This document shows positions 34,471 to 61,197 of a DNA stretch of 64,000 nt, one piece after another (position 1 is the first letter of the stretch; the number at the start of each line of letters is the position of its first letter). The notes below the pieces were generated by a model, which ran no database searches, had not been told where the DNA came from, and saw nothing but the letters and a program-made list of their open reading frames with translations. The stretch comes from Microcebus murinus (taxonomy: Eukaryota > Chordata > Mammalia > Primates > Cheirogaleidae), in the NCBI RefSeq assembly GCF_040939455.1, contig NC_134108.1, positions 6,725,501-6,789,500 of the forward strand, written 5' to 3'. The position numbers were made by a program, and so were the translations under genes.

Positions 34471-37327
34471 TCAAGTTAGGATGAAAGATTAGAAAGCTGC
34501 CTCCATGTTGCTACTTAGAAATTACCTTACAGTACCAGTCATTCTTCCACTCGATACAGTGGTGATCCAACTTCTAAGAACATCCATCCATCCCACTCCT
34601 TCCACCTGGGACTTAAAATGGCGCCCACAGTCAATTTTTTTCAGAATAGGCTCTGGCACCAAACACAACAAACAAAGGCTGCTTGCCAATACCGTAGGTA
34701 CCAAGTTGGAGGCAGGCAAAAATGTCTCTTAGGAAAACTAGGCGGGCATGATTGAGCTGCCTTAGAACACAAAAGAGAACACAGCGTGTTGGGGAGAGAT
34801 CCTGACATCTTCCTCCTCGGCCGTTTGACCCTTCTGTGAAGCAGAACGTTACGTGCTGCAGGGACCTGGTGTTCCTGCCACCCTGCTGCCTTAATGACAG
34901 AGACGAGCACTGGTACCTCTTGGAAAGAATCTTATCACTCCTCCTCAAATCCGTGTTTGGGTCACACAGAGGCCACAATCTCTTCAGCAAAAGTACTGTT
35001 TTGGTTCCCAGCGTATTTATCTTTCTGTGAATTAAAAGCCCATGGAGAGTTTAAGGCATCTTTCTGTCCCCTAAGTAGAGCACCACGGACCAAGACACTT
35101 CCTGTCTTTTTTACATCTCTATCTCGTCAGAGCTCATCCCCCGCCCGAGAGCCTGTTCTGTAATTCAGTGTGGCAGAGAACAAACTTGTACTGAACTCTG
35201 GACAGTAACGCAGGGTAGTCTCCAGATATTACGGGCCATATCCTAGACTACTCCTGCAGCCTGAAAGCAGGAATTTAATGGACTACTTCTAGGAAACCAA
35301 GCCCACAAAGAGGCTCCCACAATCATTCCGATGATGCAGCTTGAAGTTTGGGGAAAGTAGACCGATTCTGTTACTACGTTTACATGAGGAACCAAGGAGG
35401 AAGCACTAGGCCTCTGTGAGTTAGTCAATCACCCTGTTTACTTTTTTGCAGACAAACTTTTTCATATCATCACAGAGTAGTACTAGAATATCTCGATTGC
35501 TGTATTCTCCAAATACATGCAGAACCTTTTAAGAGCAGCTAATGATGTTTTAAAAAACATTAGTGGTTTTCTTAATATATCTGTAAGCAGAGCAGTGATT
35601 TAAATGTAAAATCCAGTGATAAATACTGTCCAGCCAAAACTTAGAAATCGCTGATGTGACAGTACAAAAATGGCCCCGGCAGCTTTCTGGCCACTCACCC
35701 AGTAGAGTGCAACAGTGGTCTGTCTGGCCCCCAAGCAAAACAGATGGGGCTTTGCGCAGGCTTTGGAACTTATGAATAAGTATGGACAAAAGTGTCACAA
35801 AATGTAACTAGTGAAAACTCTCCAGGGTACCTGACTCCTGCTCAAAACAAGAGACTTAATCCAGCTTTTTCTAAAGCACTGGTCTAGACTTTTCACATAT
35901 TAGGTCAGAATGAGAAAAACAAATAGTGTAGGTTTAGCAGGTCTTGGGGGCAGCAGGGCACAGGTCATGTGGAGGAACATTTAGTACTACAATGACCTGC
36001 CATTTGTGTTTAAAAGAGCAAGAAAGTAAGACAGGCCGCAGTTCCGCCTGCGAGTGCCGGTCACTATTAGGCCATCACGTCCCTCTCCTAGAGCTTCTAG
36101 GGAAGCACCTGCCAAAATGCGAACCTCCAAGTTCCTGTGCAGCGGGTCCCTCATGCTGTCCTGCTAGGTATGCGGCCCCTCCATCAGCGGCTGTCTTACA
36201 ACGCCTTAACTAAAGTAGTGCTGTTTACAGAGAATAAAATCAAGCGTAAAGGCAACATGCTCACCGATGTGTTGGCATCAACTCACTTTCTGACCCCTCC
36301 TGTCCTCATCGTGCCTTGGCGCAGGGCGGAGAAGGAACCAAGCCGTGATGACAGGTGGTGCGACCAAGATCAGCCGGCCTGCTGATGTTCCTGGCCACCG
36401 TTCTGATGAGCACGCTCACGACAACAATGGTTCTGCTGGAATGAGCAAGCAGGACTTCCCCAGCTGAGAGGGTGGTTCTAGGTCTGGGGGCTGTGAGCCG
36501 GCCTTCCCGGGCTCATGCAGGAGGCACTGCGGCCTCCCGCTTTGTCCGGGACGGTATCCGCAAGAGCCCGGCATCCTGCTTCTCAAACTCATTCTTCTCA
36601 ATACATTCTTTAAAAGGGACCATTCCCTGCCCCTGCCAAGGAACCATTTAGAGACTTCAGGCCAGAGGCTTAAACTCCTCCTCCTCTGGATTCCCGTCTA
36701 TACAAAGATAGGGTGGCTATGTGGATGAGTAAGAAATCAGCTGGATCTCAGTAGGGTGTTTTCCTAAAAATATCTTCAGAGATTTAATTGGAAAACAATT
36801 TTTTGATCATTTTGTTGTTGTTGGCCAGGATAAATAAGGCTCAAGTTACATCCTTAGTGTACATGCTCTACAAAAGAGTAAGGCAAGAAATATCTGCAAG
36901 GGCCAGTCCCTCTGCCCTCTGAAACCGGACCCTGTAAGGAAGGTGAGGGGCTTGGTCACCGCAGAACCCCCGAGTCAGCACAGGGCTTGCCGGCTCCCGG
37001 CTACCCAGGAAGTGCACGTCCCGTATTTCTAACTCGCGTCCTCAGCATCTCCCACTGCTACATGCCAGGCTTGGGTTTTGGGTGTTTCCAGAGTTTCAAG
37101 TAAATTTAAGCAAAAACCAGACACTCCAGGTGTGGTGAGGCCGTCACAGTGGCTTCGGAAAGCACTGGACATAAAACACGAGAGAAAGGTCACGGACTAA
37201 GGATGTGCTCGTGTCTCTCGGCCCAGGACGCTCCACACCACTCAGCACTGGTCGCCCATCAGCAGGGTATCTGACTGTGATAGTCACTGTTAGAAATTAC
37301 CTTATTTTCGTCAAAAACAGGACATCA

Positions 37328-37668
37328 GGCCGGGCGCTGTGGCTCACGCCTGTAATCCTAGCTCTTGGGAGGCCGAGGCGGGCGGATTGCTCAAGGTCAG
37401 GAGTTCAAAACCAGCCTGAGCAAGAGCGAGACCCCGTCTCTACTATAAATAGAAAGAAATTAATTGGCCAACTGATATATATATAAAAAATTAGCCGGGC
37501 ATGGTGGTGCATGCCTGTAGTCCCAGCTACTCGGGAGGCTGAGGCAGGAGGATCACTCAAGCCCAGGAGTTTGAGGTTGCTGTGAGCTAGGCTGACGCCA
37601 CGGCACTCACTCTAGCCTGGACAACAAAGCGAGACTCTGTCTCAAAAAAAAAAAAAAAAAAAAAAAAA
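37328..37668 (+). mobile_element. strepsirrhine-type Alu with 15-bp target duplication
   Basis: Full-length dimer. AAAAACAGGACATCA is found at 37313-37327 and 37664-37678. Confidence 0.97.
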
Positions 37669-38079
37669 CAGGACATCAGAAATGTGACCCCAACGGCGTG
37701 TGTGTCCTCATCAGCGCATCGTCCCAAGGCTAGGGGTGGCCCGGCCCGCTGCCCTGCCCGCACCTCCCGCAGGCCCAACTGGTGGCCTCCGTGAACGCTT
37801 TACTACATGAAGGGGGACGCTTGTTTTGAAGCCTGGGTAACCGAATTTCAATTGTCTTTTGATTCCCTTTCCTGAAGTAAATGAGAACTTTTCTTAGGAA
37901 CGATTAGACCCAGATAAACTTGAGTCCTTTACACACAGTCAATACCCTGCAGTTTCCGAGCTACCAGCCACAAGGCAGAGCTGTTCTCCGGGACAAGCAC
38001 TCCAAGCCAGGCACTCCTCAGCGCCTGCTGCCTCAGTCTAGTTTAATCTTAAGGCTGTGACTAGATTAAAAAGCAGTTG

Positions 38080-38417
38080 GGCCGGGCGCGGTGGCTCACG
38101 CCTGTAATCCTAGCTGTCTCTGGGAGGCCGAGGCGGGCGGATCGTTTGAGCTCAGGAGTTCGAAACCAGCCTGAGCAAGACCGAAACCCCGTCTCTACTA
38201 TAAATAGAAAGAAATTAATTGGCCAACTAATATATAGAAAAAAATTAGCTGGGCATGGTGGGCACATGCCTGTAGTCCCAGCTACTTGGGAGGCTGAGGC
38301 AGCAGGATCGCTTGAGCCCAGGAGTTTGAGGTTGCTGTGAGCTAGGCTGACGCCACGGCACTCACTCTAGCCTGGGCAACAAAGCAAGACTCTGTCTCAA
38401 ATAAAAAAAAAAAAAAA
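38080..38417 (+). mobile_element. strepsirrhine-type Alu
   Basis: Full-length dimer in the same orientation as the one 0.4 kb before it. The duplication AAAAAGCAGTT / AAAAAGCCGTT has one mismatch. Confidence 0.96.
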
Positions 38418-39050
38418 GCCGTTATTAAGCACCTTTTCAATAATCTCCTAGGGCTGTGTTAATGAAACTTTTCATTAAGTAAACTTTTCATTATGGGTAA
38501 GACTCATACAATTTTTACATTTGATTTTTTTTTCCATACAAAGGCACAGTCTTGTCTTACATGTTAGAGTAACTAGCTCTTTTTGAAATTTCTGGCACCT
38601 GTGTTCTGTGGAATTTTAAGGAGGTGAGTGATATGAATACAAAGTCAGATTGCTGAATAATAATGCCTTTCCATTTCAAAAGTAAATGAATCGAATTATA
38701 TAAATATCACTTTTCCTTCTTATATTCCATAGTGTTAGCTGTAGCTGTATCTTTGCCAGACACTCTAGGAAATTCAGAAAAGTCATCAACGGAGTTTCAG
38801 AATGCTGTTCTGACTGTACGTCTGCAAATGAGGAGGAAGAAAAGTTGATGAAATAGTACAGGGTGGTTCAGACTTTCAAAGCCTTTAAGGCAAAACACTG
38901 CAGAACTGTCACCCCGTAAGAACGGCACAGCCCAGCGAGCCCAGAGCTGCGTCTGGAGCTCTTTCACTGGCATCTGAGGCAAAAACACCGGGGCTGGCCC
39001 AGCTCTCCCGCACATGACAGGATGTTAGCGGGAGACGGAGCAGCTTCTCT

Positions 39051-39068
39051 TGCTGCTGCTGCTGCTGC
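39051..39068 (+). repeat. (TGC)6 microsatellite
   Basis: Short uninterrupted trinucleotide run. Confidence 0.8.
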
Positions 39069-40150
39069 CTATCGGGGAGAGTCTAAAATGGGAAAGGGTA
39101 GAACACATCCAGTTCAGGTTAGGGAATGAGTTGCTCCAAGTCTACACTGCATTCTGCCCCCTCGGCCTGTATCAGTCGTACCCGGGGTTCATGAGGTTGT
39201 TGTGGACCACTAAGGGGGGTGCTCTTGGAGGAGAGAGACTTGGAGGGAAGCAATTTAAAGTGGGGAGAGGAATGAATTTTACAGACTACTTTGCAGCAAC
39301 ATTCTGGAATGGATTATGAAATGGGTGATTTGGGGGTACGTAAAAGAAAGTAGTAATGGCCAGGAGAGAGCAAAGACACCCTAAGAATGAATGATGCTAG
39401 ACTGACCAAATGTGCCTTCTCAATAAGTTATGCGAACTTGTGAGTCTGGATTTCAGAAAGGCATCTGACGGAACCCGCTAGTCCTCGGGAGAACGTGTGG
39501 ACTGCGTGGATGTGTGGATGAACAGTAGCTTTTCACGTGAAACAGAGAGCTGACAAACGGGACTGTCAAGTCACCCTGGGGGCCTCTCTGTCATGCTGTG
39601 TAGCAACGTTTTCAAATTTTGTATTGACCAGGTGAACAAAGATTAAATAAATAAAGTATATGGTGGATATCACTAGAAGACCCAGCTTGATGGACTGGAT
39701 GAAATAAAATTGACATGAAACTTTAATCTGGGGAGGTGCTGAGCTCTCCACTGCCTCACTCGCTGTCTGCTGGGAACGCGCCACCCTGCCCGCTACCCAG
39801 TGACCCCTCCTCCCGCCCCACCATGACCCCAGGCTCGCTCCCTGCTCCTCTTGCATCCCCACGTGTGCACTCACTCGTTCTCCCTCTCCTAGTGTGACTG
39901 CACTCCCAGTTCAACGCCCACTCCTCAGAGGCTTTCCCTTCACTTCCCTCCCTGGGCCAGCTCCCACACATAAGCCACCAGGAGAGAGAGAGGCCAAGGG
40001 TGGGGGTGTCTCCGTGACTACAGACTACACAGTCCACGAAGGCAGGGACCAGGTCTATTTTGTCGCACGGACGTGAGTAAACATCTACAGCACGGAATGC
40101 AGTGCTCCTGCTTTTGTCACAACATCTACAATGACAATCAGTCTGACACA

Positions 40151-40314
40151 TTTTTTTCTTTTTCTGTTTTAGAGACAGGGTCTTGCTGTGTCGCCCTAGC
40201 TAGAGTGCAGTAGCATCATCCTAGCTCACCACACCCTCAAACTCCTTGGCTTAAGCGATCCTCCCACTAAGCCTCCCAAAGCACTAGGATTACAGGCGCA
40301 CACCACCGTGCCTG
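40151..40314 (-). mobile_element. Alu-like monomer (FLAM type), reversed
   Basis: A single left-arm unit with poly(T) on the plus strand, then AGAGACAGGGTCTTGCTGTG. It ends CCACCGTGCCTG, without a second arm. Older than the adjoining Alu. Confidence 0.8.
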
Positions 40315-40327
40315 CAATGATGCATTC

Positions 40328-40663
40328 TTTTTTTTTTTTTTTTATTGAGACAGAGTCTCGCTTTGTTGCCCAGGCTAGAGTGAGTGCCGTGGCGTCAGCC
40401 TAGCTCACAGCAACCTCAAACTCCTGGCCTCGAGTGATCCTACTGCCTCAGCCTCCTGAGTACCTGGGACTACAGGCATGAGCTACCATGCCCGGTTAAT
40501 TTTTTCTATATTTACCAGTTGGCCAATTAATTTCTTTCTATTTATAGTAGAGACAGGGTCTCACTCTTGCTCAGGCTGGTTTCAAACTCCTGACCTCAAG
40601 CAATCCGCCCGCCTCAGCCTCTCAGAGTGCTAGGATTACAGGTGTGAGCCACTGCGCCTGGCC
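40328..40663 (-). mobile_element. strepsirrhine-type Alu, reversed
   Basis: Full-length dimer on the minus strand. Flanks TGATGCATTC and TGATACATTC form a duplication with one mismatch. Confidence 0.96.
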
Positions 40664-41699
40664 TGATACATTCCTTAAAAGAGTACTGACAAACTGAAGC
40701 TGGGCCTGGGAAAGCCACAATTATTTCAAAATTAGAAACTATTACAAAAGGAACTTGAGAGGCAGAGATGAAGGCCCTGGGGCGACTGGAAACAGCAATA
40801 TTCAAATATGAGAACAGTGAGATACACAGAGCACAAATCAGTCATATGATGAGGTTGATTTCAGCTCAAAGTAAAAAAAAATTACAGCCATTAAAATGAT
40901 TCTAAAATGGAAAGGGGCAAGTGAGCAAGATGAGTAAAGAATAAAACACAACATCAACAGTGCGTCCTGGAGCTTTGTGACACAGCCACATGTCACTTCA
41001 AAGGAGGAAGATGACAGGAAATGCAAGGTGGCTAGAAACAACCCCTGAGATTGTACACGTGTTTGTAGTAAGTTACTCTGAAGCAAGAATGATTCTAACA
41101 GACCAAGAACAAATCATCTAACGATACCTGAAAAGAACTGTGCTTCTACAATTGACAATAGCTGGTTCAAGAAGTCACTTGACAAAACGGCCGTGCGCTG
41201 GCCTTGCTCCAGAGGGAGGCCGGTACCTGCTCTGGTCATGCAGCGGCAGGCTGGGAATTTGTGAGGCTGTGAGGCTGCGGCGAGGGAGGAAGTGATGAAC
41301 ATTTCAAAATGACCAAGAAGAGCACATGTCATGGGAATTTTCATCACAGCATTAAATGAGTGGCTTCCAAGACAGCGAGCGACTCAGACACCACACCAAG
41401 ACAAGAGAGTTACCTGCTTCAACACATTGTCAGTAACAAATTGATCCATTCTGGAAAAATATGCTGATCCTCCTTTTAATAGGAAAAACAGAGCATGCTT
41501 CAAAGGACAGACTCAAACTTCCACCAGTAGAAATGCATTCTTGAACAGCAAGCCGAAGCTCTTCTCAGTCATTTGGACGTTTGTATGAAGCCTTTTACAG
41601 CCTGAACGGCATCTAAATACAATGGCAAGTCCGTGGACCTTGAAGGCTATTTCTTAATTTTGTTTAATGCTCTGGAGCACAGCAGACCTAGAGCACACT

Positions 41700-41880
41700 G
41701 GGTCTAGGGCTCACTGTGTAAATAACGCTGTACCGGAGCACAGCCACACCACTCATTTACACACTGTCTAGGGCTGCCGTGCTGCAACAGAGCTGCGCTG
41801 CTGTGACCAAGATCGTATGGGCCACAAAACCGAGAATATTTACTCTCTGGGCCTTTACTGAGAAAGTCTGCCAACCCTGC
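41700..41880 (-). mobile_element. hAT-Charlie-like fragment
   Basis: Contains TGTCTAGGGCTGCCGTGCTG, GCACAGCCACACCACTCATT and a terminal AGTCTGCCAACCCTG. Same family as 47358. Confidence 0.6.
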
Positions 41881-42065
41881 TCTAGAGAATATAACGCCAG
41901 CAGATTGAGGCTGCTATTTTAGAAGAAAAGAAATCTACTCCTTGCTTTTACATGTTTTGTTTCTTATTATTGAGAAGCCACCTTTAGAATGTGTTCAAGA
42001 AATAGGCTGTATTTGTACAATTAGAAAAAAAAAGAAAGAAACGGCCTGGCAGATTATTTTTACTA

Positions 42066-42067
<2 letters not shown>

Positions 42068-42106
<39 letters not shown>
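42068..42106 (+). repeat. (TG)n microsatellite, about 19 units
   Basis: Uninterrupted dinucleotide repeat, likely polymorphic. Confidence 0.95.
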
Positions 42107-42108
<2 letters not shown>

Positions 42109-42119
42109 CACCTTCTGTC

Positions 42120-44960
42120 TTAAGAAACTTTAAAAAAGATGAGTATATTAAGCCCAAAGCATGCAGAAGGAAACGATAAACATTAGTATGAAAAAAATGG
42201 AAATGGAACCCAGAAAAAGAGAATATTAATGAAAGCAGAAATGGATTGTTTTGAAAAGGTCAACAAAGTTGATAAATTTAGCTAAGAAAAAAAGAAAACA
42301 TAAATTACTAAAATCAGGATTAAAAGCAGACATCACTACCACCTTACAGAAATTAAAAGTATTACTAGGAAATATTATAATCAACAAATGGACCAGTTCC
42401 TACAAAGACTTAAATTACTGAAACTGACTAAAAGAGAAACAGAGAGTCAGAACAGACCTATAAGAAGGAAGGAGATTAGATTAGTCATTAAAAATATTCC
42501 CACAAACAGAATCCAGGCCCACTGGTTTCACTAGTATAATCTATCAAACACTTGAAGAAGTTTGGTCAATAATTCACCAATCCTTCACAATCTCTTTAAG
42601 AAAACAGGGGAGGAGGAAAATTTCCCAACTCACTGTATGAGGACAGTATTGCTCAGATACCAAAGCCAGACAAAGATACCACAAAAAATAAAAACTGCAG
42701 AGCAATATCCCTCATGTAATATGGAGGCAAATGCCCTCAAAAAACATTGCCAGTGAATGCAGCAGCAACACCTAAAAAGAAATATACACAATGATCAACT
42801 AGGATTTACCCCAGGAATACAAGATTGATTTAACATACCAAAATCAATTAATGTAATACTCCATATTAACAGAATAAAGGACAAAACCCCTATGATGACC
42901 TTGATAGATGAAGAAAGCATTTGACAAAATTTAATACCTGTTCATATTCAAAATTCTTAACTAGGAGAATTCCTCAAATGGAGAAAGGGTATTAATGAAA
43001 AACCTACACCACCATACTTCATGGTGACAGAATGAATGATTTCCACCTAAGATCAAAAACACGACAAGGATGTCCATTCTCACCACTACTATTCAACACT
43101 GTACTGGAAGGTCTTGCCAGTGCAATTAGGCAAGAAAAAGAAATGAAAGGCATCTAGATTGTAAAGATGGGAGTAAAACTGTTTTTATTTGTGGACATGT
43201 TTTATGTGTAGAAAATTCTATGGAGTCTACAAAACAACTACTAGAACTATTAAATGAGTTCAGCAAGGCCACATAAAAGATCAATATACAAAAATCAATT
43301 GTGTTTATATATACTAGTAATGAACAATCTGAAAATGAAAATATTTCCATTCACAGTATCATGAAAAAGAATAAAATACTTAGGAATAACTTTAACAAGT
43401 TCAAGACTTATATAGCAAAAATCACAAAGCACTGCTGGAGAAATTAAATACCTAAATATAATAAATGGAGATATATCCCGTTTTAATGGACTGGATGACT
43501 TAAAAAGCAAAGTTGGAGGACTCACACTTCTCATTTTAAAAACCTAGTACAAAGCTATGCTAATCAAGACAGTGTGGGTGCCGCATAAGATGCATATAGA
43601 TATAGATTAATGGAACAGAATTGAAAGTCCACGTTTCAATTCACATTTTACATTTACTTCACAATTATGGTCAACTGATTTTTCAAGAAGGATGACAACG
43701 CAATTCAATTGAGAAAGAACAGTCCTTTTCAACAAGTAATGTTGGGTCAAATAAATATCCAGGTGCAAAAGAATAAATCTGGACCTTTATCCGGTATCAT
43801 ACACAAAAATTAACTAAAATAGATAATAGGCCTAATGTAAGCACCAAAACTAACTCTAAAACTCTTAGAAAAAACTTAGGTGTAAACCTTCATGACTTTG
43901 GGTCAGGTGATATTTCTTAGATATATCAAGAGCACAAGCAATAAAGAACAAGTTGATAAACCAGACTTCAAAAAATTTAATAATTTCTGTGCTTCGAAAG
44001 ACACCATTTAAGAAAATGAAAAGACAAGCCACGGACTGGGAGAAAAAACATTTGCAAATCATGTATCTAGTAAAAGACCTCTATCCAGTATATGTTTAAC
44101 AACTCTTACAACTGATTATGAATAACTTCATTAATAACTCCATTTTAAAATGATTTAAATAGATATTTCATCAAAAGATTTGAAAAGATATTTTACCAAA
44201 GAAGATATGCAAATGGTCAACAAGCCCAAGAAAAGATGTTCACCATTATTAGGGAAATGCAAACCAAAACCAAAATGATATACTACTTCACATTCACTAG
44301 AATTGCTATTATCAAAAAGAAAGACAATAACAAGTACCAGAGAAAATATGGAGAAGCTGGAACCCTCAGGTGTTGCTGGTGGGAATATAAGAGGGTGCCC
44401 CATACTTTGGAAGACAGTTAAGAAGTTTCTGAAAATGTTGAACATGGATTTACCATATGACCTAGCAAATCTCCCAAGAGAAATGAAAACTGATATCTAC
44501 ACAAAGAATTCTAAGGGCATGTTCAGAGCAGCATTAACCATAATAACCAAAAAGTGGAAGCAATTCAAACACCCATCAACTAGTAAATGGATAAGCAAAA
44601 TGTGTGGCATATCCACAAAATGGAACAGTATCCAGCAATAAAAAGGAACAAAGTGCTGATGCATGCTACAACATGGGTAAACTTAAGAACTATGCTAAGT
44701 GAAAGAAGCCAGATGCAAAAGACCACATTGTAAGATTCTAACAATATGAAATGTGCAGAACAGAAACATCTATAGAGACAGGAAATAGTTTAGTGGTCAG
44801 CTAAGGCTGGGAGTAAGAACAGGTAGTGACTGCAATTTGAGATTTGTTTTGGGGGTTATGGAAATGTTCTAAAATGAGATTGTTGTGACAACGGCAAAAC
44901 TATGTAACTACACTAAAAATAATTGAACTGTACCTTTCCAATATTATACAAATTATAACT
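42120..44960 (+). mobile_element. 5'-truncated, decayed L1 (ORF2 3' part and 3' end)
   Basis: Recognisable L1 words include ACTAGGATTTACCCCAGGAA in the reverse-transcriptase part, GGGAGAAAAAACATTTGCAA, and CAAACACCCATCAACTAGTA near the 3' end. Frames are broken by many stops and indels, so it is inactive. It resembles L1M classes. Internal deletions are likely and boundaries are approximate. Confidence 0.85.
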
Positions 44961-45639
44961 CAAAAAGCTATGTAAAAATATAATCTTAAAACAAAATCCT
45001 TCTGTGATATCAACATTCTACAGAAATTAAATTTCTTGGCTAAGAGGATCTACTACCCTGAAGGAAGGTGAATACAGAACCTGCTTGAGCAATTACTCAC
45101 CCAGGGTCAGCTACTATGTGTAAGGAGTGATCAACAATCTTCTAAAAAGATTTCAGGAAGCTTTAAGGTCAATCTTTAAAAAAAATTTAATAGCAAAAAG
45201 AAATAAAAGAACACCATCAATGACATATACTTTGGGCTATTTTAGAAAGCTAACTGCTGAAATGTTTACATTCTGAAAAAGATGCTTTCTTACCAGGAGA
45301 CCATTCAGCAGTATTTACATTGACCTAGCACCTATATAGCTTGGCTTAAAAACAAACTGAGCTCCCAACATGTGGTAATAAGGCTTAAACTTTTATCTGT
45401 TATAAATTTGCTAGTTAATATAAAATAATTAAAAGGGCTATCTTACATCATTAGTGTTGTTTCATTTATTTCCTTCACTTGCAGCGAGCAGGTCCTAGAC
45501 CCTGAAGGAGCACCTGAGCCAGTGCCCACGCCTAGCACACCTGATTATGCGCCTTCTGTTGAGGAACACATGAGTGGAAACAACAGACCTCTGTGTTGGC
45601 TCATCAGCTGTTAACCATTAAAAGACAATATAACTGAGC

Positions 45640-46173
45640 CTTCCTAAAATAAACCATTTATTGAAAAAAGAACCTTTTTCTTAAATTTCATTAATCAGCC
45701 TTTTGCATAACAAACCTGCAGCTTGCCAACAACAGGAAAAAAAAAAAAAAATGTAAGGTTTCACAGTCAGTGCACTCGACAAACAGGAGATTAAAAACAA
45801 GGTCCCGGACGCCCTGACAACACTACAACTTCTTTTGAACCTAGAAAGGTCAAAAACGCTACACTGAAGTAATGGTTCTCAGTCACGTGAAAACAGAGGA
45901 GACAGAGGCGATGGTCCGTGTACAGTAGTAATGGCACTTAACATGCAGCTTCTTTAACCTCGTGGACACTGTTCCTCCAGAGGACCCGGTGCCACGTCAG
46001 ATAAACAGGAGCAGCAGGAGAAGTGACGTTTGTCACCTGTGCAGTCTTCAGTCTTGGAAGGTCAAAAAGGCTTATACTGCTTCTCAGCACAGTCTTTATG
46101 TAAATATTACATACAGTAGTGATTAAGAGAATTTTCCAAGTCCACACACTGCTAGGCCACAGACTGATTAGCT
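45640..46173 (-). other. MAP3K4: MAP3K4 3'UTR
   Basis: Continuation of the last exon below the TGA. The AATAAA at 45662-45657 on the minus strand gives an expected cleavage point near 45640, so a 3'UTR of about 0.53 kb. A poly(A)-like tract at 45738-45751 on the plus strand lies within it. Confidence 0.75.
45657..45662 (-). terminator. MAP3K4 polyadenylation signal
   Basis: Minus-strand AATAAA (TTTATT on plus) about 512 bp after the stop. It is the first canonical hexamer in a suitable position. Confidence 0.7.

Positions 46174-61197
<15,024 letters not shown>

Larger units (their letters stand above)
33456..45639. other. intergenic interval between convergent AGPAT4 and MAP3K4
   Basis: About 12.2 kb between the two inferred 3' ends. 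From 33.5 to 37.3 kb I see only a MIR fragment. Repeats dominate 37.3-45 kb: three full-length Alus, an Alu-like monomer, a hAT fragment, (TG)n and a truncated L1. Part of it may belong to extended 3'UTRs. Confidence 0.75.

Noticed and set aside
44303..44641. Open frame of 112 codons near the L1 3' end
   Set aside because: Part of the decayed L1; not a host gene.
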